Origin: Antarcticimicrobium luteum
GTDB taxonomy: Bacteria; Pseudomonadota; Alphaproteobacteria; Rhodobacterales; Rhodobacteraceae
Length of the DNA: 64,000 nt
Direction: 5' to 3'
Assembly: GCF_004358185.1 (NCBI RefSeq)
Contig: NZ_SMUV01000062.1
Span: forward strand, 57,725-121,724
The notes under the pieces are model-generated. The model was not told where the DNA came from. It did no database searches and worked only from the letters and a program-made list of their open reading frames with translations. How positions within the stretch are numbered: the stretch's first letter is position 1; every line of letters begins with the position of its first letter. This document shows, one piece after another, positions 9,179-18,229 of this stretch. Both the position numbers and the translations under genes were made by a program.

Positions 9179-10762
9179 ATGGATTTTGTGGCTCAGCTTG
9201 GCGGCGTGACGCATCGCTACAACGCCCATCGCGCGCTTGACGACGTATCGCTCGACATCCCGGCCGGAAAGATGGTGGGGCTGATCGGGCCGGACGGCGT
9301 CGGTAAATCCACCCTGCTGGGACTTGTCGCCGGTGTGCGCAGGCTTCAGCAGGGGCGGATCAAGGTGATGGGCCGGGACATGCGCGACCGGCGCGCGCGG
9401 GCGGAGCTGGGATCGCGGATCGCCTACATGCCGCAGGGGCTGGGTCGAAATCTCTATCCGACGCTGAGCGTTCGGGAAAACCTCGATTTCTTCGGACGCT
9501 TGTTCGGGCAGGCCAGTCGCGAGCGGTCCGCGCGGATCGACATGCTGTTGGAGGCAACCGGTCTGGCCCCGTTTCCCGACCGGCCGGCGGGCAAGCTGTC
9601 CGGCGGGATGAAGCAGAAGCTCAGCCTGTGCTCGGCGCTGATCCACGATCCCGATCTGCTGATCCTCGATGAGCCGACCACAGGGGGCGATCCGCTGTCG
9701 CGCCGCCAGTTCTGGGATCTGATCGACCGCATCCGCACCCATCTGGGCAACACCAGCGTGCTGGTCGCCACCGCCTATATGGAAGAGGCCGAACGCTTTG
9801 ACTGGCTGGCGGCGATGAACGGCGGCGCCGTGATCGCCACCGGCGCGCCGGCCGCGTTGCGCGAAAGCACCGGCAGCGCGACGCTGGAGGAGGCCTTCGT
9901 CAGGTTGTTGCCCGAGGACGAGGCGCGCGATGCCGGTGTCACTCTGCGGCCGCGGCGGCAACAGGACAGCGGCGTGCCGGCGATCGAAGCGTCGGGGCTG
10001 ACCATGAAATTCGGCGATTTCACCGCCGTGAACGATGTCAGCTTCAACATTCCCGAGGGCGAGATCTTTGGCTTTCTCGGGTCGAACGGATGCGGCAAGT
10101 CAACGACCATGAAGATGTTGACGGGGCTGCTGACGCCCACGGCGGGGCAGTCGAAACTTTTCGGGCAGACCCTGCGTTCCAATGACATGACGGCCCGGCG
10201 GAACATCGGCTACATGTCGCAAAGCTTCTCGCTCTATGGCGAGTTGACGGTTCGCCAGAACCTGGAACTGCACGCGAAACTCTACGAGATTCCCGGTGAC
10301 CGCCGCGCGGCGAGAGTGACAGAGGTTCTGGAGGATTTCGAGCTTGCCGAGGTCGCCGACGCAATGCCGGAGCGGCTGCCGCTGGGCATACGGCAGCGGT
10401 TGCAACTGGCCGTGGCGGTCATCCATGACCCAAAGGTTCTGATCCTGGACGAACCCACCTCGGGCGTCGATCCGGTGGCGCGGGACGGGTTCTGGCGCAA
10501 GCTGATCTCGCTGTCGCGCGATCACGGCGTGACGATCTTCATCTCGACCCATTTCATGAGCGAGGCGGAGCGCTGCGATCGCATCTCATTGATGCATGCG
10601 GGCCGGGGATGGTGGCCTCGCCGCCAAACACCGGCATCCGGGACGTCGCCTCCCCGGTCGTTGTCTCATCGGCGGCGCGGCTTTGGGCCTATAGCTGGCG
10701 CGAGGCGCTGGAACTGGTGCGGGATCCGATCCGCATGTTCTTTGCGCTGGCCGGGCCGGTGA
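9179..10762 (+). CDS. RbbA-like tandem ABC ATPase, 5' part of a split gene
   Basis: Two ATP-binding domains in one chain. The first has Walker [10 protein letters not shown] near residue 38, signature LSGGMKQK and Walker [14 protein letters not shown]. The second has Walker [10 protein letters not shown] near 303, the RbbA-typical signature replacement [13 protein letters not shown] and Walker [14 protein letters not shown]. In RbbA/YhiH these are fused to an ABC-2 permease in the same chain. Here the frame is lost just after ISLMHAGR (about 10606) and the last 52 residues are out-of-frame sequence, while the permease continues in the -1 frame from 10609. The ATPase may still work if made separately, or the gene may be damaged. 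Confidence 0.85.
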   Translation: MDFVAQLGGVTHRYNAHRALDDVSLDIPAGKMVGLIGPDGVGKSTLLGLVAGVRRLQQGRIKVMGRDMRDRRARAELGSRIAYMPQGLGRNLYPTLSVRENLDFFGRLFGQASRERSARIDMLLEATGLAPFPDRPAGKLSGGMKQKLSLCSALIHDPDLLILDEPTTGGDPLSRRQFWDLIDRIRTHLGNTSVLVATAYMEEAERFDWLAAMNGGAVIATGAPAALRESTGSATLEEAFVRLLPEDEARDAGVTLRPRRQQDSGVPAIEASGLTMKFGDFTAVNDVSFNIPEGEIFGFLGSNGCGKSTTMKMLTGLLTPTAGQSKLFGQTLRSNDMTARRNIGYMSQSFSLYGELTVRQNLELHAKLYEIPGDRRAARVTEVLEDFELAEVADAMPERLPLGIRQRLQLAVAVIHDPKVLILDEPTSGVDPVARDGFWRKLISLSRDHGVTIFISTHFMSEAERCDRISLMHAGRGWWPRRQTPASGTSPPRSLSHRRRGFGPIAGARRWNWCGIRSACSLRWPGR

Positions 10763-11787
10763 TCCTGATGATTACGATGGGATACGGGATCTCCTTTGAC
10801 GTCAACAGGCTGAGCTTTGCCGTCAACGATCAGGACCACACCCCCGAAAGCCGCTATCTGACCGAGGCCTTCACCTCGATCCCGCAATTCGAAGAGGGCC
10901 CCGGGTTCGCCACCCTGGACGAGTTGAACGACCGGATGGGCCGGGGCGAGCTGACGGTGGCGTTGGAAATCCCGGATGGATTCGGCAGGGCGCTGCATCA
11001 GGGCACCACCATGCCGGAACTGTCGCTGTGGATCGACGGCTCGATGCCGTTCCGCGCCGAGACCGCGCGCGGCTATGCGCTGGGCCTGCTCTCCTGGTTC
11101 TCGGATCAGCTGAAGACCGAGGCCGGCCTGAGCACCGCCAGCACGGTTTCCATCGAGACGCGGTTCCTGTTCAACCAGGCATTCAAGAGCGCCTATGCCA
11201 TGGTGCCCTCGATGCTGATGCTGATCCTGATGCTGATCCCCGCGATCATGTCCACGATCAGCGTGGTGCGCGAGAAAGAGACCGGGACGATCGCCAATTT
11301 CCGCTCGACCCCGGTGCGGCGGGTCGAGTTTCTGATCGGCAAGCAGCTGCCGTATATCGCGGTGGCCACGGTCAGTTTCTGGATGCTGGTGGCCTTGGGG
11401 CGATGGGTTTTCGGCATCCCCTTTTCGGGCTCGCTTCCGGCGCTGGCGCTGGCCGCGCTGCTTTATGTCGCCGCCACCACCGGGTTCGGTCAGGTGATGT
11501 CGGCCTTTACCCGGACCCAGGTCGCCGCGGTCTTTGCCACCGCGGTGATGTCGATCATTCCGGCGGTGAATTTCTCGGGCCTGATCACGCCGGTCTCGAC
11601 TCTGGACGCCTCGGCGCGGGCGATCGGGCTGTCCTTTCCCGGGGCGTGGTTTCAGCCGGTCTCGGTCGGGACCTTCCTCAAGGGATTCGGTTTCGGCGAT
11701 ATTGCGGTTAACCTGATCATCCTGGCGCTGTTCTGCCTTGCCTACCTGCTGCTCGCGGTGCTGGCGCTGCGCAAGCAGGAGGCCTGA
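10609..11787 (+). CDS. RbbA-like ABC-2 permease domain, 3' part of the split gene
   Basis: 392-residue membrane portion that normally forms the C-terminus of RbbA. It begins with [17 protein letters not shown], which matches the RbbA permease entry, a first membrane helix ([20 protein letters not shown]), a large extracytoplasmic domain of about 170 residues and five C-terminal helices around [14 protein letters not shown], with the ABC-2 motif [19 protein letters not shown]. The ATG at 10609 sits inside the ATPase frame. Relative to the first NBD's tail ([13 protein letters not shown]), the equivalent tail of the second NBD is missing, so a deletion may accompany the frame change. Confidence 0.82.
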   Translation: MVASPPNTGIRDVASPVVVSSAARLWAYSWREALELVRDPIRMFFALAGPVILMITMGYGISFDVNRLSFAVNDQDHTPESRYLTEAFTSIPQFEEGPGFATLDELNDRMGRGELTVALEIPDGFGRALHQGTTMPELSLWIDGSMPFRAETARGYALGLLSWFSDQLKTEAGLSTASTVSIETRFLFNQAFKSAYAMVPSMLMLILMLIPAIMSTISVVREKETGTIANFRSTPVRRVEFLIGKQLPYIAVATVSFWMLVALGRWVFGIPFSGSLPALALAALLYVAATTGFGQVMSAFTRTQVAAVFATAVMSIIPAVNFSGLITPVSTLDASARAIGLSFPGAWFQPVSVGTFLKGFGFGDIAVNLIILALFCLAYLLLAVLALRKQEA

Positions 11788-11788
11788 G

Positions 11789-12907
11789 ATGCGGCGTTCC
11801 ATGCTCAACACCCTGCGCCTGATCGTCAAGGAGTTGCGCGCCCTGCGCGGCGACAAGGTGATGATTGTGCTGATCCTCTATGTCTTCACCCTCGCTGTCT
11901 GGCTGGTGTCGATGGCTGCCTCGACCGAGGTTCACGACCTCTCGGTCGCGGTGGTGAACGAGGATCACAGCCCGCTCTCGGAGCGGCTGATCGACTCGAT
12001 ACAAGAGCGGTTGTTCGCCCCGCCTGACCTGCTGTCGCCGGACGCGGCCGCGCGGGCGCAGCTTGGCGGCGCCTATGTGATCGTCCTGACCATCCCGCCG
12101 AGGTTCGAACAGGATCTGCGCACGGGGCGTGAGGCGACGCTGCTGCTGTCGGTGGACGCGACGGCGGTGGCCTTTGCCGGAAATGGGACAACCTATTTGA
12201 CCATGGCCCTGTCGCAGGCGCTGGACGACTATCTGAAACCGGGCATGGCCGACAGTGCGCTGGTCGATGTGGTCTTTCGCAATCGCTACAACCCCAATCT
12301 GCGCGCCGCCTGGTTCACCTCGGTGATGCAGCTGATGAGCAACGTCACGATCCTGATGCTGATCCTGTCGGGCTCTTCGATGATCCGCGAACGCGAACAC
12401 GGCACCATCGAACATGTCCTGGTGATGCCGGTACGCCCGCATGAAATCGTGCTGTCCAAGATCGCGGCGATGGGGCTGGTGATCCTGATCGCCTCGGTGG
12501 CAAGCCTGCTGATCGTGGTGCAGGGGGCGATGGGGGTGCCGGTGGCAGGCTCGCTGTGGCTCTACATCCTCGGCGCGGCGGTCTATGTGGTGGCGATCGG
12601 ATCGCTGGGGCTGATGTTGGCCAGCTTTACCCGCAACATGGGCCAGTTCGGGCTGTTGGTGATTCCGATCATCGTCATCCTCTACCTGCTCTCGGGGGGG
12701 GTGACGCCGCTGGAATCTATGCCGGATTGGCTGCGCATCGTGATGCTCTGGGTGAACCCCTCGGCCCATTTCGTGACTTTCGCGCAGTCGGTGCTCTATC
12801 GCGGCAGCGGTCTGTCTCTGGTCTATCCCGAGTTGCTGGCGATCGGAGCGATGGCGGCGGTCGCGCTGACGCTGGTGCTGTCGCGGTTCCGCAAGATCCT
12901 GTCGTGA
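11789..12907 (+). CDS. ABC-2 type permease (YhhJ-like)
   Basis: Second integral membrane subunit of the exporter, 372 residues: an N-terminal helix (VMIVLILYVFTLAVWLVSMA), an extracytoplasmic domain of about 140 residues, then five helices including TILMLILSGSSMIREREHGTIEHVLVMP, the ABC-2 signature. It begins one base after the stop of the preceding permease, so the YhiI-RbbA-YhhJ order is intact. The E. coli counterparts are a putative exporter of unknown substrate; RbbA is also described as ribosome-associated. Confidence 0.9.
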   Translation: MRRSMLNTLRLIVKELRALRGDKVMIVLILYVFTLAVWLVSMAASTEVHDLSVAVVNEDHSPLSERLIDSIQERLFAPPDLLSPDAAARAQLGGAYVIVLTIPPRFEQDLRTGREATLLLSVDATAVAFAGNGTTYLTMALSQALDDYLKPGMADSALVDVVFRNRYNPNLRAAWFTSVMQLMSNVTILMLILSGSSMIREREHGTIEHVLVMPVRPHEIVLSKIAAMGLVILIASVASLLIVVQGAMGVPVAGSLWLYILGAAVYVVAIGSLGLMLASFTRNMGQFGLLVIPIIVILYLLSGGVTPLESMPDWLRIVMLWVNPSAHFVTFAQSVLYRGSGLSLVYPELLAIGAMAAVALTLVLSRFRKILS

Positions 12908-13099
12908 CGGACGGACCTGCCCCGGGCGCAGGCCGCAGGCGCCGCCGCTGTCTGCCCCTGCCGCAGGCGCGCCGATCCGTTCCCGGCTGTCGAGGGCAGA
13001 GGGCAGGCTTTGGCGCGGTTCCTTTTCCCCCAAGTGGCGCGCCGCGCGCGGCATGGATGCAAACGCCCCGGGCCGCCAGCCATGGGGCAATTGGCCAGT

Positions 13100-13555
13100 T
13101 CACATGCTGACCGCCTCCACCTGAACGCCGGCCTCGGCCAGCAGGGTATCGGACACCGCAAAGCTGTAATCGAGCGCGCCGTCGTTCTCGGGCCTAGGCG
13201 GGCTGACGACGCGGGCGATGCCGCTCTGGATAATGGCGCGGGCGCAGTCGGCGCATGGGAAACGGGTCACGTAGATCGTACATCCCGCAAGTGCTGCGCC
13301 CGACCGCGCGGCATTGTAGATCGCGTTGCGCTCGGCATGTTCGATCCAGTGGAATTTCTCGCCGCTGGCCCGGTCGAAACGGGTGTCGTCGTCGGCCCGG
13401 ACGCCGCGCGGCAACCCGTTGTAACCGCTGGCGCGGACCTCGTGGCCTGCGCCGACAATCACTGCGCCGACCTGGAAATCCCGGTCCTCGGACCAGGACG
13501 CCATTTCGGCGGCGAGCGCGAGGAAGCGGTCCGTCCAGACCTGTTCCGATGTCAT
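13100..13555 (-). CDS. zinc-dependent deaminase, dCMP/cytidine deaminase superfamily
   Basis: 151-residue deaminase with a complete zinc site: HAERNAIYNAA (zinc His and catalytic Glu) near residue 74 and PCADCARAI (two zinc Cys) near 100. The ordering and the N-terminal extension resemble deoxycytidylate deaminases (ComEB type), including the GYNGLPRG segment. It is the last gene of a ten-gene collinear cluster, 3 bases after the aldehyde dehydrogenase stop. A nucleotide-salvage role is the default; its position also allows a catabolic deamination step on a heterocycle taken up by the cluster's importer. Confidence 0.88.
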   Translation of the reverse strand: MTSEQVWTDRFLALAAEMASWSEDRDFQVGAVIVGAGHEVRASGYNGLPRGVRADDDTRFDRASGEKFHWIEHAERNAIYNAARSGAALAGCTIYVTRFPCADCARAIIQSGIARVVSPPRPENDGALDYSFAVSDTLLAEAGVQVEAVSM

Positions 13556-13558
13556 GGC

Positions 13559-15007
13559 TCAGCCCGCCGCGATATAGGCGGTCTTGACCGCCGTGTAGAA
13601 CTCGACCGCGTAGCGCCCCTGTTCGCGGGCGCCGTAGGACGAGCCTTTGCGTCCGCCGAAGGGGACGTGGTAATCGACCCCGGCGGTGGGAAGGTTGACC
13701 ATCACCATCCCCACCTGCGACCGGCGGCGGAAGGCGCTGGCGTGTTTCAGGCTGGTGGTGCAGATCCCGGCCGAGAGGCCGAACTCGGTGTCGTTGGCCA
13801 CCGCCAGGGCCGCGTCGAAATCAGTGACCTTGATCACCGAACCGCAGGGGCCGAAGATTTCCTCGCGGTTGATGCGCATGTCGTTGGTGGTGCCCAGGAA
13901 AAGCGCCGGCGACTGGTAGAAACCGTCCTTGTTCAGATCCAGCCGGTCGCCGCCCATCACCTCGGCCCCCTCCTGCCGGGCCAGGGCGACATAGTCGAGG
14001 TTCGACTGCAACTGCTTGGCGTCCACCACCGGGCCGATCTGGGTCGCCGGATCGCGCGCATCGCCCACGGTCAGCGCCTGCATCTGGCGGGTCAGTTCGT
14101 CGACGAAGGCGTCGTGAATACCCTCGGTCACGATCAGCCGCGACGACGCGGTGCAGCGCTGGCCGGTGGAGAAGAAGGTGCCGTTGAGACAGGCCGGAAC
14201 CGCGACCGACAGGTCGGCGTCATCGAGCACCACCATCGGGTTCTTGCCGCCCATTTCCAGCTGGACCTTCTTGCGCAGCCGGCCGCAGGTTTCGGCGATG
14301 CGGTGGCCGGTGGCGACCGAACCGGTGAAGGAGATCGCGTCGATGTCCGGGTGGGTGACCATGGCCTCGCCCACGGTCGAGCCGCGCCCCATCACCAGGT
14401 TGAACACGCCGGGCGGGCAGCCATGGCGATGCAGCGCCTCGGCGATGACATGGGCGCAGCCGGGGGTCAGGTCCGCCGGTTTCAGGATCACGCAATTGCC
14501 GTAGGCAAGCGCCGGCGCCGTCTTCCACGCCGGGATGGCGATGGGAAAGTTCCACGGCGTGATCAGCCCGACGATGCCGACCGGTTCGCGGGTCACCGCG
14601 ACGTCGATCCCCGGCCGCACCGAGGGTTGCAGATCGCCCGCCACGCGCAGCGCCTCGCCGGCGAAGAATTTGAACACCTGGCCGGCGCGGGTGGTCTCGC
14701 CGATGGCCTCGGCCAGGATCTTGCCCTCTTCGCGGGCCAGCAAATGGCCGATTTCGTCCTTGCGCGCCAGAAGTTCGGAACCGACCGCGTCGAGGATGTC
14801 GTGCCGGAGTTGCGGGCTGGCTTCGGCCCAGGCCGGCAGCGCCGCCTTGGCGGCATCGACGGCCGCGTCGACCGCCGTGGCTTCGGCGCTGGCATACTGC
14901 CCGATCACGTCTGAGGTGTCCGAGGGGTTGATGTTGGCGCGGGTCGCGCCGGCGGTCACCCATTCGCCGCCGATCAGGTTGGTGAAACCGTCTTGGGTAT
15001 CTTTCAT
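13559..15007 (-). CDS. NAD(P)-dependent aldehyde dehydrogenase, probable 2-oxoglutarate-semialdehyde dehydrogenase type
   Basis: 482-residue aldehyde dehydrogenase. Conserved elements: TPWNFPIAIPAWKTAPAL near 150 (Asn153), FTGS near 227, general base Glu251 in QLEMGGKNP, nucleophile Cys285 in STGQRCTASS and EEIFGP. Overall it resembles dehydrogenases of alpha-ketoglutaric semialdehyde, which often sit beside DapA-family dehydratases in hydroxyproline, arabinose or glucarate breakdown, exactly as here. The start MKDTQDGF has AAGAGGAAGAAAATC upstream. The exact aldehyde is an inference from the neighbour. Confidence 0.9.
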   Translation of the reverse strand: MKDTQDGFTNLIGGEWVTAGATRANINPSDTSDVIGQYASAEATAVDAAVDAAKAALPAWAEASPQLRHDILDAVGSELLARKDEIGHLLAREEGKILAEAIGETTRAGQVFKFFAGEALRVAGDLQPSVRPGIDVAVTREPVGIVGLITPWNFPIAIPAWKTAPALAYGNCVILKPADLTPGCAHVIAEALHRHGCPPGVFNLVMGRGSTVGEAMVTHPDIDAISFTGSVATGHRIAETCGRLRKKVQLEMGGKNPMVVLDDADLSVAVPACLNGTFFSTGQRCTASSRLIVTEGIHDAFVDELTRQMQALTVGDARDPATQIGPVVDAKQLQSNLDYVALARQEGAEVMGGDRLDLNKDGFYQSPALFLGTTNDMRINREEIFGPCGSVIKVTDFDAALAVANDTEFGLSAGICTTSLKHASAFRRRSQVGMVMVNLPTAGVDYHVPFGGRKGSSYGAREQGRYAVEFYTAVKTAYIAAG

Positions 15008-15023
15008 GATTTTCTTCCTCTTG

Positions 15024-15905
15024 TCAGGCGGTGACGGTCGAAACGACCGGCACATGATGGTCGAGCGCCGCAATCTGTGCCGTGCTGAGCGGCATGAAGG
15101 GCGGCAGGGTGTGGGTCCAGTCGGCGGCACCGGTGCGGCGGGCGACCAGATGCTTGACTGCGGGGATCAGCGGCTGCGCGGAGATCGCGGCCCGCAGTTC
15201 GGCGATGTCCTCCGCCAGTTCCGCGGCACCCGGCCCGCCGCGCAGCAGTCGGGCGCAGAGCGGCGCGCTGTGGTTGACGGTGGCCGAGATGCAGCCGGCA
15301 AAGCCGGCTTCGCCGGCCTGCGGCAGGCTGGTTTCCGAACTGGGAAACACCCGCAACGCCGGCATCGCTGCGGCAAGGCGGCGGCAATAGTCGAGATCGC
15401 CGGAGGAATCCTTGATCCCGTCGAACCGGTCAGGCGCGATCCGGTGCAGGTCTGCGATGACCTGCTCGGAGATCGCGAAACCGGTCATCTGGGGGTAGTT
15501 GTAGAACCAGACCCGGATCGGCCGGTCGCCCAGCGCCGCGTGCAGTTCGCTGTACCAGCGCAGCAACCCGTCATCGCTGGGCGGGGTGTAGTAATAGGGC
15601 GGCAGCACCAGCGCCACCGGATAGCCAAGATCGTCGGCATGGGTGGTCAGGGCAATGGTTTCGGCCAGCGACGGGGTGGCGGTTCCGACCATCAGCCGCG
15701 CGGTATCAAGGCCCCGCGCCGCCCATTGCATGACGCGCCTGCGGGTTTGGCTGTCGAGGGAATTGGCCTCTCCGGTCGAGCCGAGGACGTTCAGCCCGTC
15801 GCAGCCGTTCGCCAGCGCCCAGCGTGCGTGCTCCAGAAACAGCGCCTCGACCGGCTGGCCGGTGCTGTCCACCGGGGTAGGAATGGCGGCGATGATGCCT
15901 TGCAT
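15024..15905 (-). CDS. DapA-family (dihydrodipicolinate synthase-like) lyase/aldolase
   Basis: 293-residue TIM-barrel enzyme of the class I pyruvate-dependent superfamily. It has the carboxylate-binding GSTGE at 42-46, the Tyr motif YNYP at 135-138 and the Schiff-base Lys165 in GIKDSSGD. The family includes DHDP synthase, N-acetylneuraminate lyase, 5-keto-4-deoxyglucarate dehydratase, L-2-keto-3-deoxyarabonate dehydratase, pyrroline-4-hydroxy-2-carboxylate deaminase and hydratase-aldolases. Lying between a semialdehyde dehydrogenase and CoA-ester enzymes, it is catabolic, not lysine-biosynthetic. Either a dehydratase giving oxoglutarate semialdehyde or an aldolase giving an aldehyde would fit. 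Confidence 0.88.
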   Translation of the reverse strand: MQGIIAAIPTPVDSTGQPVEALFLEHARWALANGCDGLNVLGSTGEANSLDSQTRRRVMQWAARGLDTARLMVGTATPSLAETIALTTHADDLGYPVALVLPPYYYTPPSDDGLLRWYSELHAALGDRPIRVWFYNYPQMTGFAISEQVIADLHRIAPDRFDGIKDSSGDLDYCRRLAAAMPALRVFPSSETSLPQAGEAGFAGCISATVNHSAPLCARLLRGGPGAAELAEDIAELRAAISAQPLIPAVKHLVARRTGAADWTHTLPPFMPLSTAQIAALDHHVPVVSTVTA

Positions 15906-15906
15906 C

Positions 15907-16263
15907 TCATTCTCCTAAAATCTGTTGCACCACGGGCCTGCGCCCGAGATGGGTGGCAAGCTGGGGCGGATCGCGCAGCGGTTCTGTCCCCCGATACCAG
16001 CCGCCGGGTTCCTCCAGCTCGCCCTCGGCGGTCAGAAAGGCCGCGCGGTTGATGGCGGCAAAGGGGGCGTTCTCGGCGTCAAGCTCATCATCGTAGCGGA
16101 TGGCGTCGACCGGGCAGATGCTTTCGCACATGCCGCATTCGATGCATTCGGTCGGGTGGATGTAGAACATCCGCCCCCCCTCATAGATGCAGTCCACCGG
16201 ACAGGAGGTGGTGCAGACCCCGTCCTTGACGTCGATGCACTGGCTCTGGATGACAAGTGGCAT
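15907..16263 (-). CDS. 7Fe ferredoxin ([3Fe-4S][4Fe-4S])
   Basis: 118-residue ferredoxin. Cysteines at 9, 17, 21, 25, 40, 43, 46 and 50 reproduce the 7Fe pattern: C9, C17 and C50 for the 3Fe cluster; C21, C40, C43 and C46 for the 4Fe cluster; C25 non-ligating. A 60-residue C-terminal extension follows, similar to FdxA. It is placed one base from the DapA-type stop inside the catabolic operon, so it may pass electrons to or from the FAD oxidoreductase of the same cluster rather than act as the housekeeping FdxA. That link is inference. Confidence 0.9.
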   Translation of the reverse strand: MPLVIQSQCIDVKDGVCTTSCPVDCIYEGGRMFYIHPTECIECGMCESICPVDAIRYDDELDAENAPFAAINRAAFLTAEGELEEPGGWYRGTEPLRDPPQLATHLGRRPVVQQILGE

Positions 16264-16275
16264 GGCCGGTCCCGC

Positions 16276-17052
16276 TCACTTGCCACGCCAGACCGGCGGA
16301 CGTTTTTCGCGGAAGGCGCGAACGCCCTCTTCGGAGTCTTCAGATGCCAATGCGGCGACCAGCGCAGGCGTGCGCAGATCGCGGGCCTCCTGCGGGGTAA
16401 GATGGGCGGTGCGGCGTACCGTGTCCTTGATCGCAGCGACCGAGAGCGGCGCGCAGGAAAGGATGTCGGCGACCCAGGCCGCGACCTCGGTATCGAGATC
16501 CTCGGGTGGCACCACGGCGTTGACGAGGCCATAGCGGGCCGCATCGGTTGCCGAGAGGGTCCGCCCGGTCATCATCAGCCCGGCGGCGACGTTGCGCGGG
16601 ATCAGTCGTTGCAACGCCACCATGCCGCCGTCGAGCGGCAGGCGGCCGACGCGGGCCTCGGGCAGGCCGAATTTCGCGGTGTCCGAGGCGATCACGATAT
16701 CGGCCCCCAGCACCATTTCGAACCCGCCGCCCAGCGCCAGACCATTGACCCGGGCGATCACCGGCACGTTGAGACTGCCGCGCAGCGCGATGCCGCCAAA
16801 GCCGTTGGGATTGCCCGCCGCCCAGTACTCCAGCCCGCTGAGCGCGTTTTGCGATTTCATGTCCGCCCCGGCGCTGAAGGCGCGCTCGCCCGCGCCGGTC
16901 AGCACCACGCAGCGGATGTCGCTGCGCCCCTCGATCTGCGCCCAGATGCGCTCCAGCGCGGCCTCGGTCGCGGCATCGACAGCGTTCATCCGGTCGGCGC
17001 GGTCGATGGTGACGCGCGCGACCTGTGCCTCGACCTCGAACCGGACGCTCAT
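16276..17052 (-). CDS. enoyl-CoA hydratase/isomerase family protein
   Basis: 258-residue crotonase-fold protein. The oxyanion-hole segments are AFSAGADMK near residue 60 and GLALGGGFEM near 104, and both acidic residues used by hydratases are present (Glu in GGGFEM and Glu in FGLPEARVG). This supports a real hydratase rather than a dehalogenase or isomerase variant. It overlaps the CoA-transferase gene by four bases, so acid activation and hydration are coupled. Confidence 0.9.
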   Translation of the reverse strand: MSVRFEVEAQVARVTIDRADRMNAVDAATEAALERIWAQIEGRSDIRCVVLTGAGERAFSAGADMKSQNALSGLEYWAAGNPNGFGGIALRGSLNVPVIARVNGLALGGGFEMVLGADIVIASDTAKFGLPEARVGRLPLDGGMVALQRLIPRNVAAGLMMTGRTLSATDAARYGLVNAVVPPEDLDTEVAAWVADILSCAPLSVAAIKDTVRRTAHLTPQEARDLRTPALVAALASEDSEEGVRAFREKRPPVWRGK

Positions 17053-18218
17053 ACCGCCTCCTTACGGGCCCGGGCGTTCAGGCCGAATTCGCGGATCACC
17101 TCGTCGGTGTGTTCGCCCAGTTTCGGCGGCGCGTGGCGGATCACCACCGGCGCCTCGCTCAGATGCACGGGCGAGCCGACCAGCGTCAGCGCGCCGAGGA
17201 TCGGGTGTTCGAGATCGACCAGCATGTCGTTGATCCGGGTCTGCGGATCCTCCAGCGCCTCGCCCAGCGAGCGGACCGGCGCGCAAAGCAGATCCTGCGC
17301 CTCGAGCCGGTCGATCCAATGGGCGGTGGTATCGGTGGCGAAAACCTCGCGGAAGCGATCCTGAAGATAGGGTTTGTTGGCACGCTGCTCGGTCAGGGTG
17401 GGATAGCTCGGCGACAGATCTTCGATCCCGAGCGCGGTGCAAATATCTTTCAGCGGGTTCTGTTTGAAGGCCCCCACAACGACCACAGCGCCGTCGGTGG
17501 TGTCGAACACACCGGTGAGCGGCATGGCGGCCCAGTTCAGCACCTCGCGATGCCGGGTCCATTGGGCGGCCTCCTGCATCTGCATGGCGATGATCGAGTC
17601 GTAGAGCGAGACCGCCACCTTTTGCCCGCGCCCGGTCCGGTGGCGCGCCAGCAATGCGGCAAGGATGCCCTGCACCAAATGCATTCCGGCGGTGTAGTCG
17701 CACAGCGTGGTGGGATAGATCGACTTGGGGATCGAGGGATCCTGGGTTTTCTCCATCACCCCGGTCATGGCCTGGGCCAGCACGTCCTGGCCGCCCTTGT
17801 GGGCATAGGGACCGACCTCGCCAAAGCCGGTGCCCGAGGCGCAGATGATGCCTGGGTTGATCTTTTTCAGCGTGTCAAAATCAAAGCCCAGCCGCTTCAT
17901 CACCCCGGCGCGGAAGTTGTCGACCACCACGTCGGCCCGGGCGACCAGGTCGTAGATCATCCGGCGCCCCTCGTCGGACTTGGTATCGATCTCGACCGAG
18001 CGCTTGTTGCGGTTGAGCGAGGCGAAGACAGCGTTGTTCATCGCCTCTTCCGAGGTTTCACCGAAGAAGTTGCGCGACAGATCGCCCGCACCCGGACGCT
18101 CGATCTTGATCACGTCGGCGCCGAAATCGGCCAGCATCTGGGTGGCGCAGGGGCCCATCATCACCTGGGTGAAATCGAGGACGCGCACGCCCTCCAGCGG
18201 ATACTGATCTTGGGTCAT
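17049..18218 (-). CDS. family III CoA-transferase (CaiB/BaiF)
   Basis: 389-residue class III CoA-transferase, which moves CoA from one acyl-CoA to a free acid. The N-terminal LEGVRVLDFTQVMMGP and ADFGADVIKIERPG are diagnostic, and the catalytic Asp is in TTLCDYTAG near residue 178. I start at MTQDQYPLEGV, preceded by AAGGAGGATGAA, an excellent ribosome site, and reject the 43-residue open extension. In this operon it would activate the imported acid or an intermediate before the enoyl-CoA hydratase. Confidence 0.92.
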   Translation of the reverse strand: MTQDQYPLEGVRVLDFTQVMMGPCATQMLADFGADVIKIERPGAGDLSRNFFGETSEEAMNNAVFASLNRNKRSVEIDTKSDEGRRMIYDLVARADVVVDNFRAGVMKRLGFDFDTLKKINPGIICASGTGFGEVGPYAHKGGQDVLAQAMTGVMEKTQDPSIPKSIYPTTLCDYTAGMHLVQGILAALLARHRTGRGQKVAVSLYDSIIAMQMQEAAQWTRHREVLNWAAMPLTGVFDTTDGAVVVVGAFKQNPLKDICTALGIEDLSPSYPTLTEQRANKPYLQDRFREVFATDTTAHWIDRLEAQDLLCAPVRSLGEALEDPQTRINDMLVDLEHPILGALTLVGSPVHLSEAPVVIRHAPPKLGEHTDEVIREFGLNARARKEAV

Positions 18219-18229
18219 TTCATCCTCCT

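Noticed and set aside
10595..10620. Programmed -1 ribosomal frameshift joining RbbA parts
   Set aside because: The site CGGGGA lacks a normal slippery heptamer and no downstream stem-loop or pseudoknot was evident; mutation or a true gene split is simpler.
11717..14914. Frames 11717-13090 minus and 13010-14914 plus
   Set aside because: Shadows of the YhhJ-like permease and the deaminase and aldehyde dehydrogenase genes; no recognisable domains.
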